Positions 20,876-30,660 of a DNA stretch of 64,000 bases are shown piece after piece; position 1 is the stretch's first letter, and each line of letters begins with the position of its first letter. The position numbers and the translations under genes were made by a program. Under the pieces are notes generated by a model, which did no database searches, was not told the origin of the DNA, and worked only from the letters and a program-made list of their open reading frames with translations. This stretch comes from Oscillospiraceae bacterium (lineage in GTDB: Bacteria > Bacillota > Clostridia > Oscillospirales > Ruminococcaceae), in NCBI GenBank assembly GCA_021199335.1, contig JAJQIG010000056.1, forward strand, positions 1 to 64,000, given 5' to 3'.

Positions 20876-21613
20876 ATGCCAAGTGTTTTTTTAAGCCCAT
20901 CAACCCAAGAATGGAATCCCTACATAAACGGCGGCAATGAGGAGCTGCAAATGAACCTTATCGCCGATGCGATGGAGCCTTATCTTCGCTCATCGGGGAT
21001 AACCTACGAAAGAAACGACCCTAACCGTGATGTAAGGGGCGCAATTTCCGACTCGAATTCCCGATATTATGACGTTCATCTTGCCCTCCACTCAAATGCG
21101 GGCGGCGGTCAGTTTGCGGGAAAGCTCACGGGCGTTGATATCTACTATTCGCCCTATTCCGCACAAAGCGAAAGGCTTGCCGACATTATTGTCAACAACA
21201 TGAAGAATATCTATCCCAATCCCTCAAAGGTGAACACGCTCCCGACGACCTCCCTCGGCGAGGTAACGCAGACAAGGGCGGTTGCTGTCCTTTGCGAGCT
21301 TGGATACCACGATAACTACGAGGATGCGGAATGGATAAAGACGAACACCAACGAAATCGCAAGAAATCTTGTTCAGTCCCTGTGCGACTATTTCGGCATA
21401 CCCTTTGTCGATGCTGCCCCGACAAGAACGGGCATTGTAACAACGGACGGCTCAAACCTCAACATAAGAAGTATGCCGAACCAAAATTCCGCTGTAATCG
21501 GGGTTATCCCCAACAACGCAAGCGTTGCAATTCTCGGTCAAACGGGGAACTGGTATGTTGTAAGCTACAACGGCATAACGGGATATTCCGCCGCAGACTA
21601 CATTGCAGTGTAA
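20876..21613 (+). CDS. N-acetylmuramoyl-L-alanine amidase (Amidase_3) with SH3 domain
   Basis: LSPSTQEWN..HLALHSNAGG..LCELGYHDNYEDAEWI; C-terminal SH3 (LNIRSMPNQNSAVIGVI). Confidence 0.93.
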   Translation: MPSVFLSPSTQEWNPYINGGNEELQMNLIADAMEPYLRSSGITYERNDPNRDVRGAISDSNSRYYDVHLALHSNAGGGQFAGKLTGVDIYYSPYSAQSERLADIIVNNMKNIYPNPSKVNTLPTTSLGEVTQTRAVAVLCELGYHDNYEDAEWIKTNTNEIARNLVQSLCDYFGIPFVDAAPTRTGIVTTDGSNLNIRSMPNQNSAVIGVIPNNASVAILGQTGNWYVVSYNGITGYSAADYIAV

Positions 21614-21722
21614 AAAATTTGATTTTAAAATACATGAAATAAGTATTGCTAAATAAGTCGGAACGTGATATAATTAACAGTATGTTTAGTTTTCGCATCA
21701 TACTTTAACGGAGGATTAAAAA

Positions 21723-22781
21723 ATGTCTAAAATAAAAGTGGCTGTGCTTTTCGGCGGAATGTCCAATGAATATGACATCTCGCTGATTTCCGCAACAAAC
21801 ATTATAAATGCAATCCCGAAGGATAAATACGAGGTCATCCCAATCGGAATTACAAAGAAAGGCCGCTGGCTGTTCTATCCCGGCGATGTGAATATGATAG
21901 CCTCCGGCTCTTGGGAGTCCAACCCGGACTGCGTTCCCGCAGTAATTCTCCCCGACCCGATATACAAGGGTATATTCAAAATTACCGATGGAACATACTC
22001 AATCACCAAGGTTGACGTGATTTTTCCTGCACTCCACGGTCAGCACGGTGAGGACGGCACTATTCAGGGGCTTCTCGAAATGTCGGGGATACCCTATGTC
22101 GGCTGCGGCTGCCTTGCTTCAGCCAACTGCATGGATAAGTGCGTTACTCACACAATCCTTGAGTCAAACGGCATTCATATGGCTAAATGGAGGACCGTTT
22201 ACACCTCCGACCTCAACCGACTTGATGAGGTATGCGAGAAAATTGCGGATGAGCTTGGCTACCCTCTTTTCGTTAAGCCCGCAAACAGCGGTTCATCCGT
22301 CGGCGTGAACAAGGCCGACTCATTCGAGCAGCTAAAGGATGCCATAAAGCTCGCTTTCTCGCATGATAAAAAGGCTGTCGTTGAGGAATACATAAAAGGG
22401 CGTGAGCTTGAATCCGCCGTTTTTGGGACGGATAATCCATTTGTTTCGGAGGTCGGAGAAATTATTTCCTGCAATGAATTTTACGATTACGATGCAAAAT
22501 ATATCTTGGGTACATCGGCAATCTCCATTCCCGCAGATATCCCTGCCGAGTCCTCGAGGGAAATAAAAGAAACCGCACTCAGGGCGTTTAAAGCAATGGG
22601 CTGCTCGGGTCTTTCAAGAGTTGACTTCTTCCTTAAAGAGGACGGAACGGTTATCCTCAATGAGATAAACACTCTCCCGGGATTTACGCCGATCAGTATG
22701 TACCCCAAGCTTATGGAAAATCTGGGAATTTCACAGCCTGAGCTTATCGACAGACTTATTTCACTCACCCTTGAGGGTTAA
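21723..22781 (+). CDS. ddl: D-alanine--D-alanine ligase
   Basis: VLFGGMSNEYDISL, ATP-grasp motifs, NEINTLPGFTPISMYP. Confidence 0.97.
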   Translation: MSKIKVAVLFGGMSNEYDISLISATNIINAIPKDKYEVIPIGITKKGRWLFYPGDVNMIASGSWESNPDCVPAVILPDPIYKGIFKITDGTYSITKVDVIFPALHGQHGEDGTIQGLLEMSGIPYVGCGCLASANCMDKCVTHTILESNGIHMAKWRTVYTSDLNRLDEVCEKIADELGYPLFVKPANSGSSVGVNKADSFEQLKDAIKLAFSHDKKAVVEEYIKGRELESAVFGTDNPFVSEVGEIISCNEFYDYDAKYILGTSAISIPADIPAESSREIKETALRAFKAMGCSGLSRVDFFLKEDGTVILNEINTLPGFTPISMYPKLMENLGISQPELIDRLISLTLEG

Positions 22782-22796
22782 ATTGGGAGGAATCCT

Positions 22797-23624
22797 ATGA
22801 ACAATTCCGCAATCGGCGTCTTTGATTCGGGTATGGGTGGTCTTACCTGTGTCAAGGAGCTGAATAAGCTTATGCCAAATGAGGATATTATCTACTTCGG
22901 CGATACAGCTCGAATCCCCTATGGCACAAGAAGCAAGGAAACTATACTTAAATATGCCGAACAGGACATTGCTTTAATGAAAAAGCATGATGTAAAAATG
23001 ATTATTGCAGCCTGCGGAACAGTTTCCTCCATGGTTGGAATGAATAAAAACGCCGCAGGCGATATTCCCTTCACGGGAGTGCTTCTTCCAACGGTTCAGA
23101 CCGCTTGTTCAAAGACCAAGAACGGCAAAATCGGCGTTATCGGAACTGCCGCAACCATAAAATCAGGCTCCTACGGAAAGGCTATACGCACAATAAAGCC
23201 TGATATTTCCATTATAGGCGTTCCCTGCCCGCTGTTTGTTCCGCTTGTGGAAAACGGCTTTGCCGACAGGGACAATCCGGTTGCCAAGCTCGTTGTTGAG
23301 CAGTACCTCGAACCCATAAAAAAGGACGGCGTTGATACGCTTATCCTCGGCTGCACCCATTACCCCATTCTCCATGATGCCATCGCCGATTATATGGGGG
23401 AAAATGTGGAGCTTATATCCTCGGGCAGCGAGGCGGCAAAATATGCCTGCGCTTTTCTTACGGGAAAGGATATGCTTACAGAACGCACCGTTGAGGGAAC
23501 AATTTCATTCTATTCTTCGGACAGCACCGATTTGTTCTACGAAAATGCCCATGCCTTTCTCGGAGAACAAATTCACGGAACAGTAAAGCAGGTTGCTATG
23601 GAGGAGCTTACAGCTCTTGCTTAA
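22797..23624 (+). CDS. murI: Glutamate racemase
   Basis: IGVFDSGMGGLTCVKEL, IAACGTVSS, LGCTHYPIL. Confidence 0.97.
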   Translation: MNNSAIGVFDSGMGGLTCVKELNKLMPNEDIIYFGDTARIPYGTRSKETILKYAEQDIALMKKHDVKMIIAACGTVSSMVGMNKNAAGDIPFTGVLLPTVQTACSKTKNGKIGVIGTAATIKSGSYGKAIRTIKPDISIIGVPCPLFVPLVENGFADRDNPVAKLVVEQYLEPIKKDGVDTLILGCTHYPILHDAIADYMGENVELISSGSEAAKYACAFLTGKDMLTERTVEGTISFYSSDSTDLFYENAHAFLGEQIHGTVKQVAMEELTALA

Positions 23625-23646
23625 ATACAGGAAAGCAGAGGTCACT

Positions 23647-24102
23647 ATGAAAAAGGATGTTTTAATTGTACTGAGAAGTATTCAGTCCGTTGATAATGAA
23701 CAAAACGAAACCGAGCTTATCACTCCTGCGGTTTTTACTCCGCTAAAGGACGGCGGCTTCAGCATTGCATATAACGAAACAGAAGCGACAGGCTTTGAGG
23801 GTTCAAAAACCGTTCTTAGCTGCTACGGAAACAAGCGTGCTTCCATTTGCCGAAGCGGCTCCGTTTCATCGAACCTTATTATAGATAAGGATAAAAAGCA
23901 GCACTGCCTATATGGCACACCCTATGGCGACCTTATGGTAGGAATTTACACCCATTCCATTATAAATGAGCTTAACGAGGATGGCGGGAACCTTTATATG
24001 AAGTACACCGTGGACATAAATTCCAGCTATGTTTCAGATAATGAAATTTTTGTCAGGGTTCAGGTGCCTGCCTCGGAGGAAAGCCCCGAAAATCAAAGCT
24101 GA
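23647..24102 (+). CDS. DUF1934 family beta-barrel protein
   Basis: Overall pattern (IVLRSIQ..GTPYGDLMVGIYTHSIINELNEDGGNLYMKYTVDIN). Confidence 0.85.
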   Translation: MKKDVLIVLRSIQSVDNEQNETELITPAVFTPLKDGGFSIAYNETEATGFEGSKTVLSCYGNKRASICRSGSVSSNLIIDKDKKQHCLYGTPYGDLMVGIYTHSIINELNEDGGNLYMKYTVDINSSYVSDNEIFVRVQVPASEESPENQS

Positions 24103-24114
24103 ATTTATTTTACC

Positions 24115-24165
24115 AAGCGAAATATTTCTGCCGAAATGCATTTGGGGAAAATATTTCGCTTTTTT
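24115..24165. terminator. Rho-independent terminator
   Basis: AAGCGAAATATTT..AAATATTTCGCTTTTTTA. Confidence 0.75.
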
Positions 24166-24226
24166 ATTTGCTATGCCATAAATTACTCTTGAAAAAAAAT
24201 ACATTATGTGGTATACTTTTGTTACT

Positions 24227-24727
24227 ATGAAAAATTATGCTATTTTAACTGCGGCTGTCTGCTCTGCGGCGGTTATTATGTGCGGCTGTGACGATTATTA
24301 CCCAACCAATGCGCCGAGGGAGACGGTGACAATGAAATCGAACGCACTCACAACCGTAACAACTATTGAAACAACACGTGCGGATACATACAGCGAATAT
24401 ATCTCATCTCTGCGTGAGATGGAGCAAAGCATTCGGGACGAGGAATCGAACAGCGGCGGAATTTCAATACAACGTGATACGGCGTTATCCACCGAAAAAA
24501 TTGAAAGCCAGCAGCGTGAAACCGCCGTTCCCCGTGAAAGCGGCACAGAGGTAACCGCTGTTACCGCCGTGCCCGATGAAGAGAGCGATTCGGAGGAGGA
24601 TACCGACGTTACGGTTGTGTGCGAGCCTGTTGTAACCGAAGCTGTAACCGCCGTGCCGTTTGAGCTTAGCGATATTCCTGCTGTTCCGAGTGAAAATGTA
24701 CAAGCCGAAACGGCGGTAACGGATTAA
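24227..24727 (+). CDS. Hypothetical lipoprotein, Thr/Val/Glu-rich
   Basis: MKNYAILTAAVCSAAVIMCGCDDYY lipobox; no recognisable domain. Confidence 0.55.
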   Translation: MKNYAILTAAVCSAAVIMCGCDDYYPTNAPRETVTMKSNALTTVTTIETTRADTYSEYISSLREMEQSIRDEESNSGGISIQRDTALSTEKIESQQRETAVPRESGTEVTAVTAVPDEESDSEEDTDVTVVCEPVVTEAVTAVPFELSDIPAVPSENVQAETAVTD

Positions 24728-24741
24728 TCGGGAGAACTTTC

Positions 24742-25285
24742 ATGAGCAATTCCGCAAAAACAATGGTAACCGCCGCCATCGTCTGCGGTGTGACTCTTGC
24801 TGTCCTGCTTTTTCTCCCGATGGCGGGTGCTGTACTCACACTTGCGATAAACAGCGGGCACTATGTTCTATCACCTTGCCATGCGTCTTGCTGTCGGTGG
24901 GATAATAAACGTCATATTCCATAACAATATTGACAGCAGTCTTAGCCTATTCAGACAAAAAAGCTTTGAACCAAGGCTTTACAAGCTCCTTCGAGTAAAA
25001 AAGCTGAAAAAAGCAATGCCAACCTTTTTTCCCGAAACTTTTTCCATAAAAGGCCGAAATCTTGAGAAAGTCATCTCCGCAACCTGCCAATCGGAGATTG
25101 TGCATAAAACAATTGCCGTTCTAAGCTTTGCCCCGCTGGGGGTTATACCGCTGTTCGGTTCAGCCGCTGTTTTCATAATCACCTCGGCAGTCGCTGCACT
25201 TATCGACATATCCTTTGCCTTAGTGCAGCGTTACAACAGACCCCGATTAATTGCCGCAAATTCCCGTTTAAAAGAAAAAAAATGA
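24742..25285 (+). pseudogene. Small membrane protein, possibly a glycosyl-diaponeurosporenoate acyltransferase-like family member, split by an apparent +1 frameshift near 24863
   Basis: Two overlapping ORFs (24742-24924, 24863-25285) give one continuous protein ...AVLTLAINSGHY/FYHLAMRLAVGGIINVIFHNN... Confidence 0.55.
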
Positions 25286-25303
25286 GAGGAAGCTCTAATC
25301 CCC

Positions 25304-26233
25304 ATGCCTATTAAAATATCAAATAATTTACCTGCATATACAATCCTTAATAACGAAAATATCTTTGTTATGACCGACTCAAAGGCGCAAACTCAAGATA
25401 TTCGTCCCCTTAAGATTGCAATACTTAACCTTATGCCGAAAAAAATCGAAACGGAAACTCAGATTCTTCGTCTTCTGTCCAATACCCCCATTCAGGTAGA
25501 TATTGAGCTTATCCAAACGGCAACCCATACCTCTAAAAACACCTCGCAGGAGCATCTTATTAAGTTTTATAAAACCTTTGATGATATAAAAAATGAACGC
25601 TTTGACGGGCTTATTATAACAGGAGCACCCGTTGAGCTTCTTCCTTACGAGGAGGTTGACTATTGGCAGGAGCTTTGTGAAATTATGGAATGGTCAAAAA
25701 CAAACGTCTTTTCGACATTCCATATCTGCTGGGGAGCACAGGCGGGGCTATACTATCATTATGGCATTCCGAAATATGAGCTTCCGCATAAGATGTTCGG
25801 GATTTTTCCGCATAAATCGGAATCCCCCAACCACCCCCTTGTCCGTGGGTTTGACGAAACCTTTTACGTCCCCCATTCCAGGCACACGGAGGTTCGCCGT
25901 GAGGACATAGAGAGGGTATCCTCGCTGAAAATTCTTACCGCATCCCCCGAATCGGGAGTTCACATTATTTCCGATAAGACCAATCGTATGTTTTTTGTAA
26001 CGGGACATTCGGAATATGACCGTTTTACACTTAAAAACGAATATTTCCGTGACATTGATAAGGGCTTGAATATAGGCGTTCCAAGGCATTATTTCCCCTA
26101 TGACGACCCCTCGCAGCCGCCGCATTTCACATGGCGATGCCATGCTAACCTTATGTTCAGCAACTGGATCAACTACTGCGTTTATCAGGAAACCCCATAC
26201 AGGCTTGAGGAGCTGCAGCCGTTGGAGAAATAA
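25304..26233 (+). CDS. metA: Homoserine O-succinyl/acetyltransferase
   Basis: [49 protein letters not shown]. Confidence 0.96.
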   Translation: MPIKISNNLPAYTILNNENIFVMTDSKAQTQDIRPLKIAILNLMPKKIETETQILRLLSNTPIQVDIELIQTATHTSKNTSQEHLIKFYKTFDDIKNERFDGLIITGAPVELLPYEEVDYWQELCEIMEWSKTNVFSTFHICWGAQAGLYYHYGIPKYELPHKMFGIFPHKSESPNHPLVRGFDETFYVPHSRHTEVRREDIERVSSLKILTASPESGVHIISDKTNRMFFVTGHSEYDRFTLKNEYFRDIDKGLNIGVPRHYFPYDDPSQPPHFTWRCHANLMFSNWINYCVYQETPYRLEELQPLEK

Positions 26234-26310
26234 GCGAATACTCAACCGATGCCCTATAAATAAAAAAGAATAGGTTTCCGCATCTCATACAGAAACCTAT
26301 TCCCCGTGCA

Positions 26311-26397
26311 TGGTGCGGATAATGTGACTTGAACACACACGGTATTGCTACCACTAGAACCTGAATCTAGCGCGTCTGCCGATTCCGCCATATCCGC
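26311..26397 (-). tRNA. tRNA-Leu (anticodon CAG), CCA encoded
   Basis: GCGGATA/TATCCGC acceptor stem, CTAGA-TTCAGGT-TCTAG anticodon arm, variable arm, TTCAAGT T-loop, 3' CCA. Confidence 0.95.
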
Positions 26398-26571
26398 ATT
26401 TACAATTTACCTTGACTGATTAATTATACGTTAATCCGTAAAAAAAGTCAAGTAGTTTTTTTAATTTAATATTTTTTTAATATTAAGAACGATTCTTGGG
26501 ACACGACATTTTACCAAGGCAGCTTTATGTAAGTCAAAAAAAATAATAAATACATTAGGAGGACGATTATT

Positions 26572-27648
26572 ATGCCGCTTCATATTGACACAACAGATGA
26601 TATTTTTGAGTACGCCAACGAGGTCGATGCAATGGTTGTTCCGGCAAACAAAAGACCGATTGTCGGATGTGGACTTGATTCAAAGATGTTTATGGCCGCC
26701 GGCTTTGATGAAGTCATGAGACAACGTGTGGCTATGGGAAACCTCCACATTGGTCAGGCAAAGGAGACGGACGGTTTCAGACTTGCAAAGTATCTCATAC
26801 ATACCGCCACTCCCATTTGGCTTGGGGGAACCTCAGACGAATGCCAAAAGCTCAAAAATTGCTATATCAACTCCATAAAGTGTGCGGATAGGCTCGGTCT
26901 GAAAAGCATTGCTTTTCCGCTGCTTTCCGCCGGAAACATGAAATTTCCTCGCGGAACAGCCGTAGAAACAGCCTTAGAGGCTATAGATGAGCGGCTTAAC
27001 ATTCATGACAGCCTTGATGTATACCTTGTAAAACGTCTTTCAGATGAATGCAAAGAAGCTGAAAAGGGATTATATCTTTATGAAAATCGTGACACACCTA
27101 TGGAGATTCTTTTGGATAAACAAAAGATACTTGACGCCGAAGGTCCCAATGAAGAAGCGGTTTACTATTACACCTTAGTGACCCAACAAATCGAAATTAA
27201 GGCTGCAAAGGAGGCGCAAGAGAAGAATACCGAGAAAGAACTGTCAAAATATCTTGCAGAAAACCCCAATGGGGATATCACTGAATACAAACGTGAGAGA
27301 TTTTACAAATACTTTGAAACCTGCGGCAAGAGTGCGGCAGAGCTTGCAAGGCTCGTTAACTGCGACAAAAGCACATTAAGCCGTATTAAAAGCGGTAAAA
27401 CAAAGGCTCCGAATAAAGGAACAATCGTTGCCCTTTCGGTTGCAATGGAGCTTTCCGCAGAGGAGCGATATGATTTCATAAATTGTTCCGGGTATTCCTA
27501 CCCCGTCTATGACGTAGACTTTAGGATAGAACAATACTTGCACAACGGTTATAAGACCATACGTGCCATAAATGAAGCGATATGGGTTATAACCAACGAG
27601 TATCTGGTTGCATATGACGGAGGCGAGAATATTTACGAGATAATATAA
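26572..27648 (+). CDS. Macro domain fused to a C-terminal XRE-like HTH
   Basis: VDAMVVPANKRPIVGCG..IGQAKETDGFRLAKYLIHTATPIW..SIAFPLLSAGNMKFPRGTAVETAL plus CGKSAAELARLVNCDKSTLSRIKSGKTKAPNKGTIVALSVAM. Confidence 0.85.
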   Translation: MPLHIDTTDDIFEYANEVDAMVVPANKRPIVGCGLDSKMFMAAGFDEVMRQRVAMGNLHIGQAKETDGFRLAKYLIHTATPIWLGGTSDECQKLKNCYINSIKCADRLGLKSIAFPLLSAGNMKFPRGTAVETALEAIDERLNIHDSLDVYLVKRLSDECKEAEKGLYLYENRDTPMEILLDKQKILDAEGPNEEAVYYYTLVTQQIEIKAAKEAQEKNTEKELSKYLAENPNGDITEYKRERFYKYFETCGKSAAELARLVNCDKSTLSRIKSGKTKAPNKGTIVALSVAMELSAEERYDFINCSGYSYPVYDVDFRIEQYLHNGYKTIRAINEAIWVITNEYLVAYDGGENIYEII

Positions 27649-27649
27649 C

Positions 27650-27805
27650 AATGCTGCCGATGTCCCCTTCTCGCCCATCGGCTCGGTCGGTGCTTCGTCC
27701 ACCGAACACCCGCATCCTCTTAGGCGGCAAGAGAAACCTTTGCAAAATATCAAATCAGCATTCGGGGCGAGCTTGTCAGAGCTACGCTTAAACCGCATCC
27801 TAATC
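27650..27805 (-). repeat. GC-rich intergenic element, candidate genome-dispersed repeat
   Basis: Atypical GC-rich block between two genes; minus-strand spurious peptide ..RLRGCGCSVDEAPTEPMGEKGTSAAL. Confidence 0.35.
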
Positions 27806-27825
27806 CTACCTTAAAATAGTATAAT

Positions 27826-27872
27826 AATTTCGTCCGAAAGGTCTATCAGAACCTTTCGGACGAAATTTTTTT
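27826..27872. terminator. Strong bidirectional terminator
   Basis: AATTTCGTCCGAAAGGT-loop-ACCTTTCGGACGAAATTTTTTT. Confidence 0.85.
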
Positions 27873-27961
27873 ATTTTTTTCAAAAGTTGCACGCCGTGCA
27901 ACCACTTATCGAAAAAGCAGTGGTATAATATAATCAATCTAAAGGAAAGGTGATATGAATT

Positions 27962-28552
27962 ATGAATAACCAATCGTACATTGAAGAAACAGCAAAGGGG
28001 AAAACAGTAGTCCCTCTCCACGGTCACCTGTTGACGGAAAGATGTCTATTCATCACGGGAGAGATAAACGAAGAAACAGCCATTGAATTTATGCAGGCTA
28101 TGCTTTTCCTACAAAGTGATAAAAAGCCCATAGACATTTACATCAACAGCTGCGGCGGCGAAATAACCGCAGGTCTTGCTATCTATGATATGATACAGGG
28201 CTGCAAAAATGATATAACCATATATTGCGTAGGTCAGGCTTCAAGCATGGCAGCAATCCTGCTTGCATCGGGCAGAAAGGGCAGACGCTTTATCCTCCCT
28301 CACAGCCGCGTCATGATACATGAAGCGCTGCTCAAGGGCAACGTAAGCGGCTCAGCAACCTCGATTTCCCACATTTCCGAATCTATCCTTGAAACAAGGG
28401 ATATTGTAAACGGAATACTCGCAAAGCATACAGGCAAGTCGCTTGAAGAAATCAACGCCGCAACGGTGTTTGACAACATGATGAACGCCAACGAAGCCGT
28501 AGACTTCGGCATTTGCGATGCAGTCACAGACAGCATTTTCAACAGAGAATAA
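27962..28552 (+). CDS. ClpP-family serine protease paralogue
   Basis: GQASSMAAILLASG (catalytic Ser), LPHSRVMIHE (His), VFDNMMNANEAVDFGICD (Asp region). Confidence 0.92.
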   Translation: MNNQSYIEETAKGKTVVPLHGHLLTERCLFITGEINEETAIEFMQAMLFLQSDKKPIDIYINSCGGEITAGLAIYDMIQGCKNDITIYCVGQASSMAAILLASGRKGRRFILPHSRVMIHEALLKGNVSGSATSISHISESILETRDIVNGILAKHTGKSLEEINAATVFDNMMNANEAVDFGICDAVTDSIFNRE

Positions 28553-28587
28553 ATCTTGCAGCCTAAATTTGAAAGGAGCAATTAATT

Positions 28588-29844
28588 ATGAGTGAAAGAA
28601 GATTTTCAGCCTACGAAGAAACCACGAATGCCAATTCAGAGTTTATGAACAGCGAGGTTATTATCGCCCAAAACTGCCGATACAGTCTTAACGACATAAA
28701 AAGCCGCATTAACAATAACTCGCTTATAGTCGGAGGCAGCGGAACGGGCAAAACGTCAACCGTTGTTGCGCCGAACATTGAGCAGGCGGTAGGAAGCTAT
28801 ATCGTCAGCGACCCAAAGGGAAACCTTTATAAGAGGTACAGACGATATCTCGAAAAGCGTGGATACGATGTGTACAATATCGACTTTATCCACCCCGAAA
28901 GATCAACGCACTATAACCCGCTTAATTATATCCACACAACCCAGGATATTATAAGCATCGCCTCGACCCTTATAAATGAAGGCGAGGATGGGTACACAAG
29001 AAACGACCCATTCTGGGATAACATGGCAATAATACTGCTCTCCTCAATAATCGGATACATGGTTGAAACCGAGTATACTCCGTTTAACTTCAGCGGCATT
29101 CTGCGGCTTGTTCGTGAGGGCGAAAGGGCAGATGAGGATAGTAAGCTTTCACACCTTTCCGCCAGATTTAAATTACTTGACCGTGACAGCTGGGCACGAA
29201 ACCATTTCACCGATGCGAACCAAGCGCCGTACAAAACCTACGACTGCATCAGGGCGACCCTTGTATCAAAGTTTTCGACCCTTGATACAAAGGAGCTGCA
29301 ATGCATGATGGACGGCAATGACTTCACGTTTGAATCCATAGGTGAGAAAAAAACAGCCATCTTTGTAACCGTCAGCGACACCGACAGATCGATGGACTGC
29401 CTTGCCAACATCTTCTTCACCCAAGCAATGCAGCAGCTTTGCAAATTTGCGGATGAAAAGCACGACAGCAGGCTGCCCGTACCTGTACGCTTTATCCTCG
29501 ATGACTTTGCGACGAACTGCAGAATCGATGAATTTCCGAGAATGATTTCATCAATACGCTCAAGAGGAATCTCAGTAATGCTCCTCATTCAGTCCGAATC
29601 ACAGCTCGCAAAGGGCTACGGCGACGACAAAATGACAATTAAAGCAAACTGCGACACCTATATGTACCTCGGCGGCAATGATTACTCCACAGCGGAATCA
29701 GTCGCTATGATGTGCAATAAGCCCGTTAGCCAAATCCTATATATGCCTATAGGTAGCTGTTGGGTGTTCAGGCGAGGCTCGAAGCCTGTTTTCGCCGAAA
29801 CCCTCGTCCCGGGTGAACGCAAAATTATTGAAAAATGCGGCTAA
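28588..29844 (+). CDS. VirD4/TraG-like coupling ATPase lacking N-terminal TM helices
   Basis: Walker A GGSGTGKTSTVV; SDPKGNLYKRYRRYLEKRGYDVYNIDF; FILDDFATNCRIDEFPRMISSIRSRGISVMLLIQSESQL. Confidence 0.9.
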   Translation: MSERRFSAYEETTNANSEFMNSEVIIAQNCRYSLNDIKSRINNNSLIVGGSGTGKTSTVVAPNIEQAVGSYIVSDPKGNLYKRYRRYLEKRGYDVYNIDFIHPERSTHYNPLNYIHTTQDIISIASTLINEGEDGYTRNDPFWDNMAIILLSSIIGYMVETEYTPFNFSGILRLVREGERADEDSKLSHLSARFKLLDRDSWARNHFTDANQAPYKTYDCIRATLVSKFSTLDTKELQCMMDGNDFTFESIGEKKTAIFVTVSDTDRSMDCLANIFFTQAMQQLCKFADEKHDSRLPVPVRFILDDFATNCRIDEFPRMISSIRSRGISVMLLIQSESQLAKGYGDDKMTIKANCDTYMYLGGNDYSTAESVAMMCNKPVSQILYMPIGSCWVFRRGSKPVFAETLVPGERKIIEKCG

Positions 29845-29856
29845 AATGCGTGAATT

Positions 29857-30192
29857 CTATCTTTCACGCTCGCCGCCCCTTTCCTCAGCCTTGCTGCGGT
29901 CGAAATTTTTCCTCCGCAGCAGAGCTACGGCGTCCTCAAGGAGCTGTATATCCTCATTCGGGAGGTCGGTTACATCGATAACCTGTCTTTTATCCTCAAT
30001 TCCTAGAAGATAGTCCGTTGTAACATGAAAAATCTCGGCAAGCTTGACAAGCACCTCGGATGACGGAGAACGCAGGGACTGCTCATAATAGCTGACAGCC
30101 GCTTTTGAAATCCACATTCTGTCGGCGAGCTGTTTTTGAGTAAGCCCCGACTTCTGACGCAGTTCCTTTAGCCTTGTTCCGAAATCAACCAT
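29857..30192 (-). CDS. XRE-family transcriptional regulator
   Basis: LKELRQKSGLTQKQLADRMWISKAAVSYYEQSLRSPS. Confidence 0.93.
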   Translation of the reverse strand: MVDFGTRLKELRQKSGLTQKQLADRMWISKAAVSYYEQSLRSPSSEVLVKLAEIFHVTTDYLLGIEDKRQVIDVTDLPNEDIQLLEDAVALLRRKNFDRSKAEERGGERER

Positions 30193-30266
30193 ATTTACAC
30201 CTCCAGGTTAGTAATAGTTTACCACAAAATCGTACAACTAACATTGGAATTTTGGTACAATAAATG

Positions 30267-30295
30267 TTGACAAAAGGAAATTCATTAGATATAAT
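30267..30295 (+). promoter_or_regulatory. Consensus sigma-A promoter, copy 1
   Basis: TTGACA-17-TATAAT. Confidence 0.8.
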
Positions 30296-30341
30296 ATAAA
30301 ATACAAGAAAAAATTAACTTTATTAGAGAGAGGTAATTATT

Positions 30342-30521
30342 ATGAAAAAAAGTAACAAATCAATTATCGCAGCTGTTATGGTTGCGCTTGCCGTTATTTC
30401 GATGGCAGGATGCGGCAACGAAGAATCTGATTTAGAGTCAAACCTTGAAAGGCTTGACCAAATGGATGCAAATGCGGAATACTGTATTGAAAATCCGAGT
30501 ATTTATGGCGAGTTATCCTAA
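30342..30521 (+). pseudogene. Truncated 59-aa duplicate of the downstream lipoprotein N-terminus (below the ORF-track length cutoff)
   Basis: MKKSNKSIIAAVMVALAVISMAGCGNEESDLESNLERLDQMDANAEYCIENPSIYGELS* vs 30661 MNMKKSYKAIIAAVLVAFSVVSMAGCGNEESDLESNLERLDQMDAA. Confidence 0.8.
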
Positions 30522-30582
30522 TATTAAAATTAATTCGGCATAAATTTGTGTAACATTTTTTGTATTTTTAGTACAAATTGTG

Positions 30583-30611
30583 TTGACAAAATGGAATTTA
30601 TATGGTATAAT
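30583..30611 (+). promoter_or_regulatory. Consensus sigma-A promoter, copy 2
   Basis: TTGACA-17-TATAAT. Confidence 0.8.
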
Positions 30612-30660
30612 GCAAAATGTTGTAAGAAAACTGACTTTTTTTGAGAGAGAGGTTATTGTC

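Noticed and set aside
28588-29844. Part of a complete conjugative element
   Set aside because: No relaxase, VirB4, VirB6 or other T4SS genes are visible on either side within the window.
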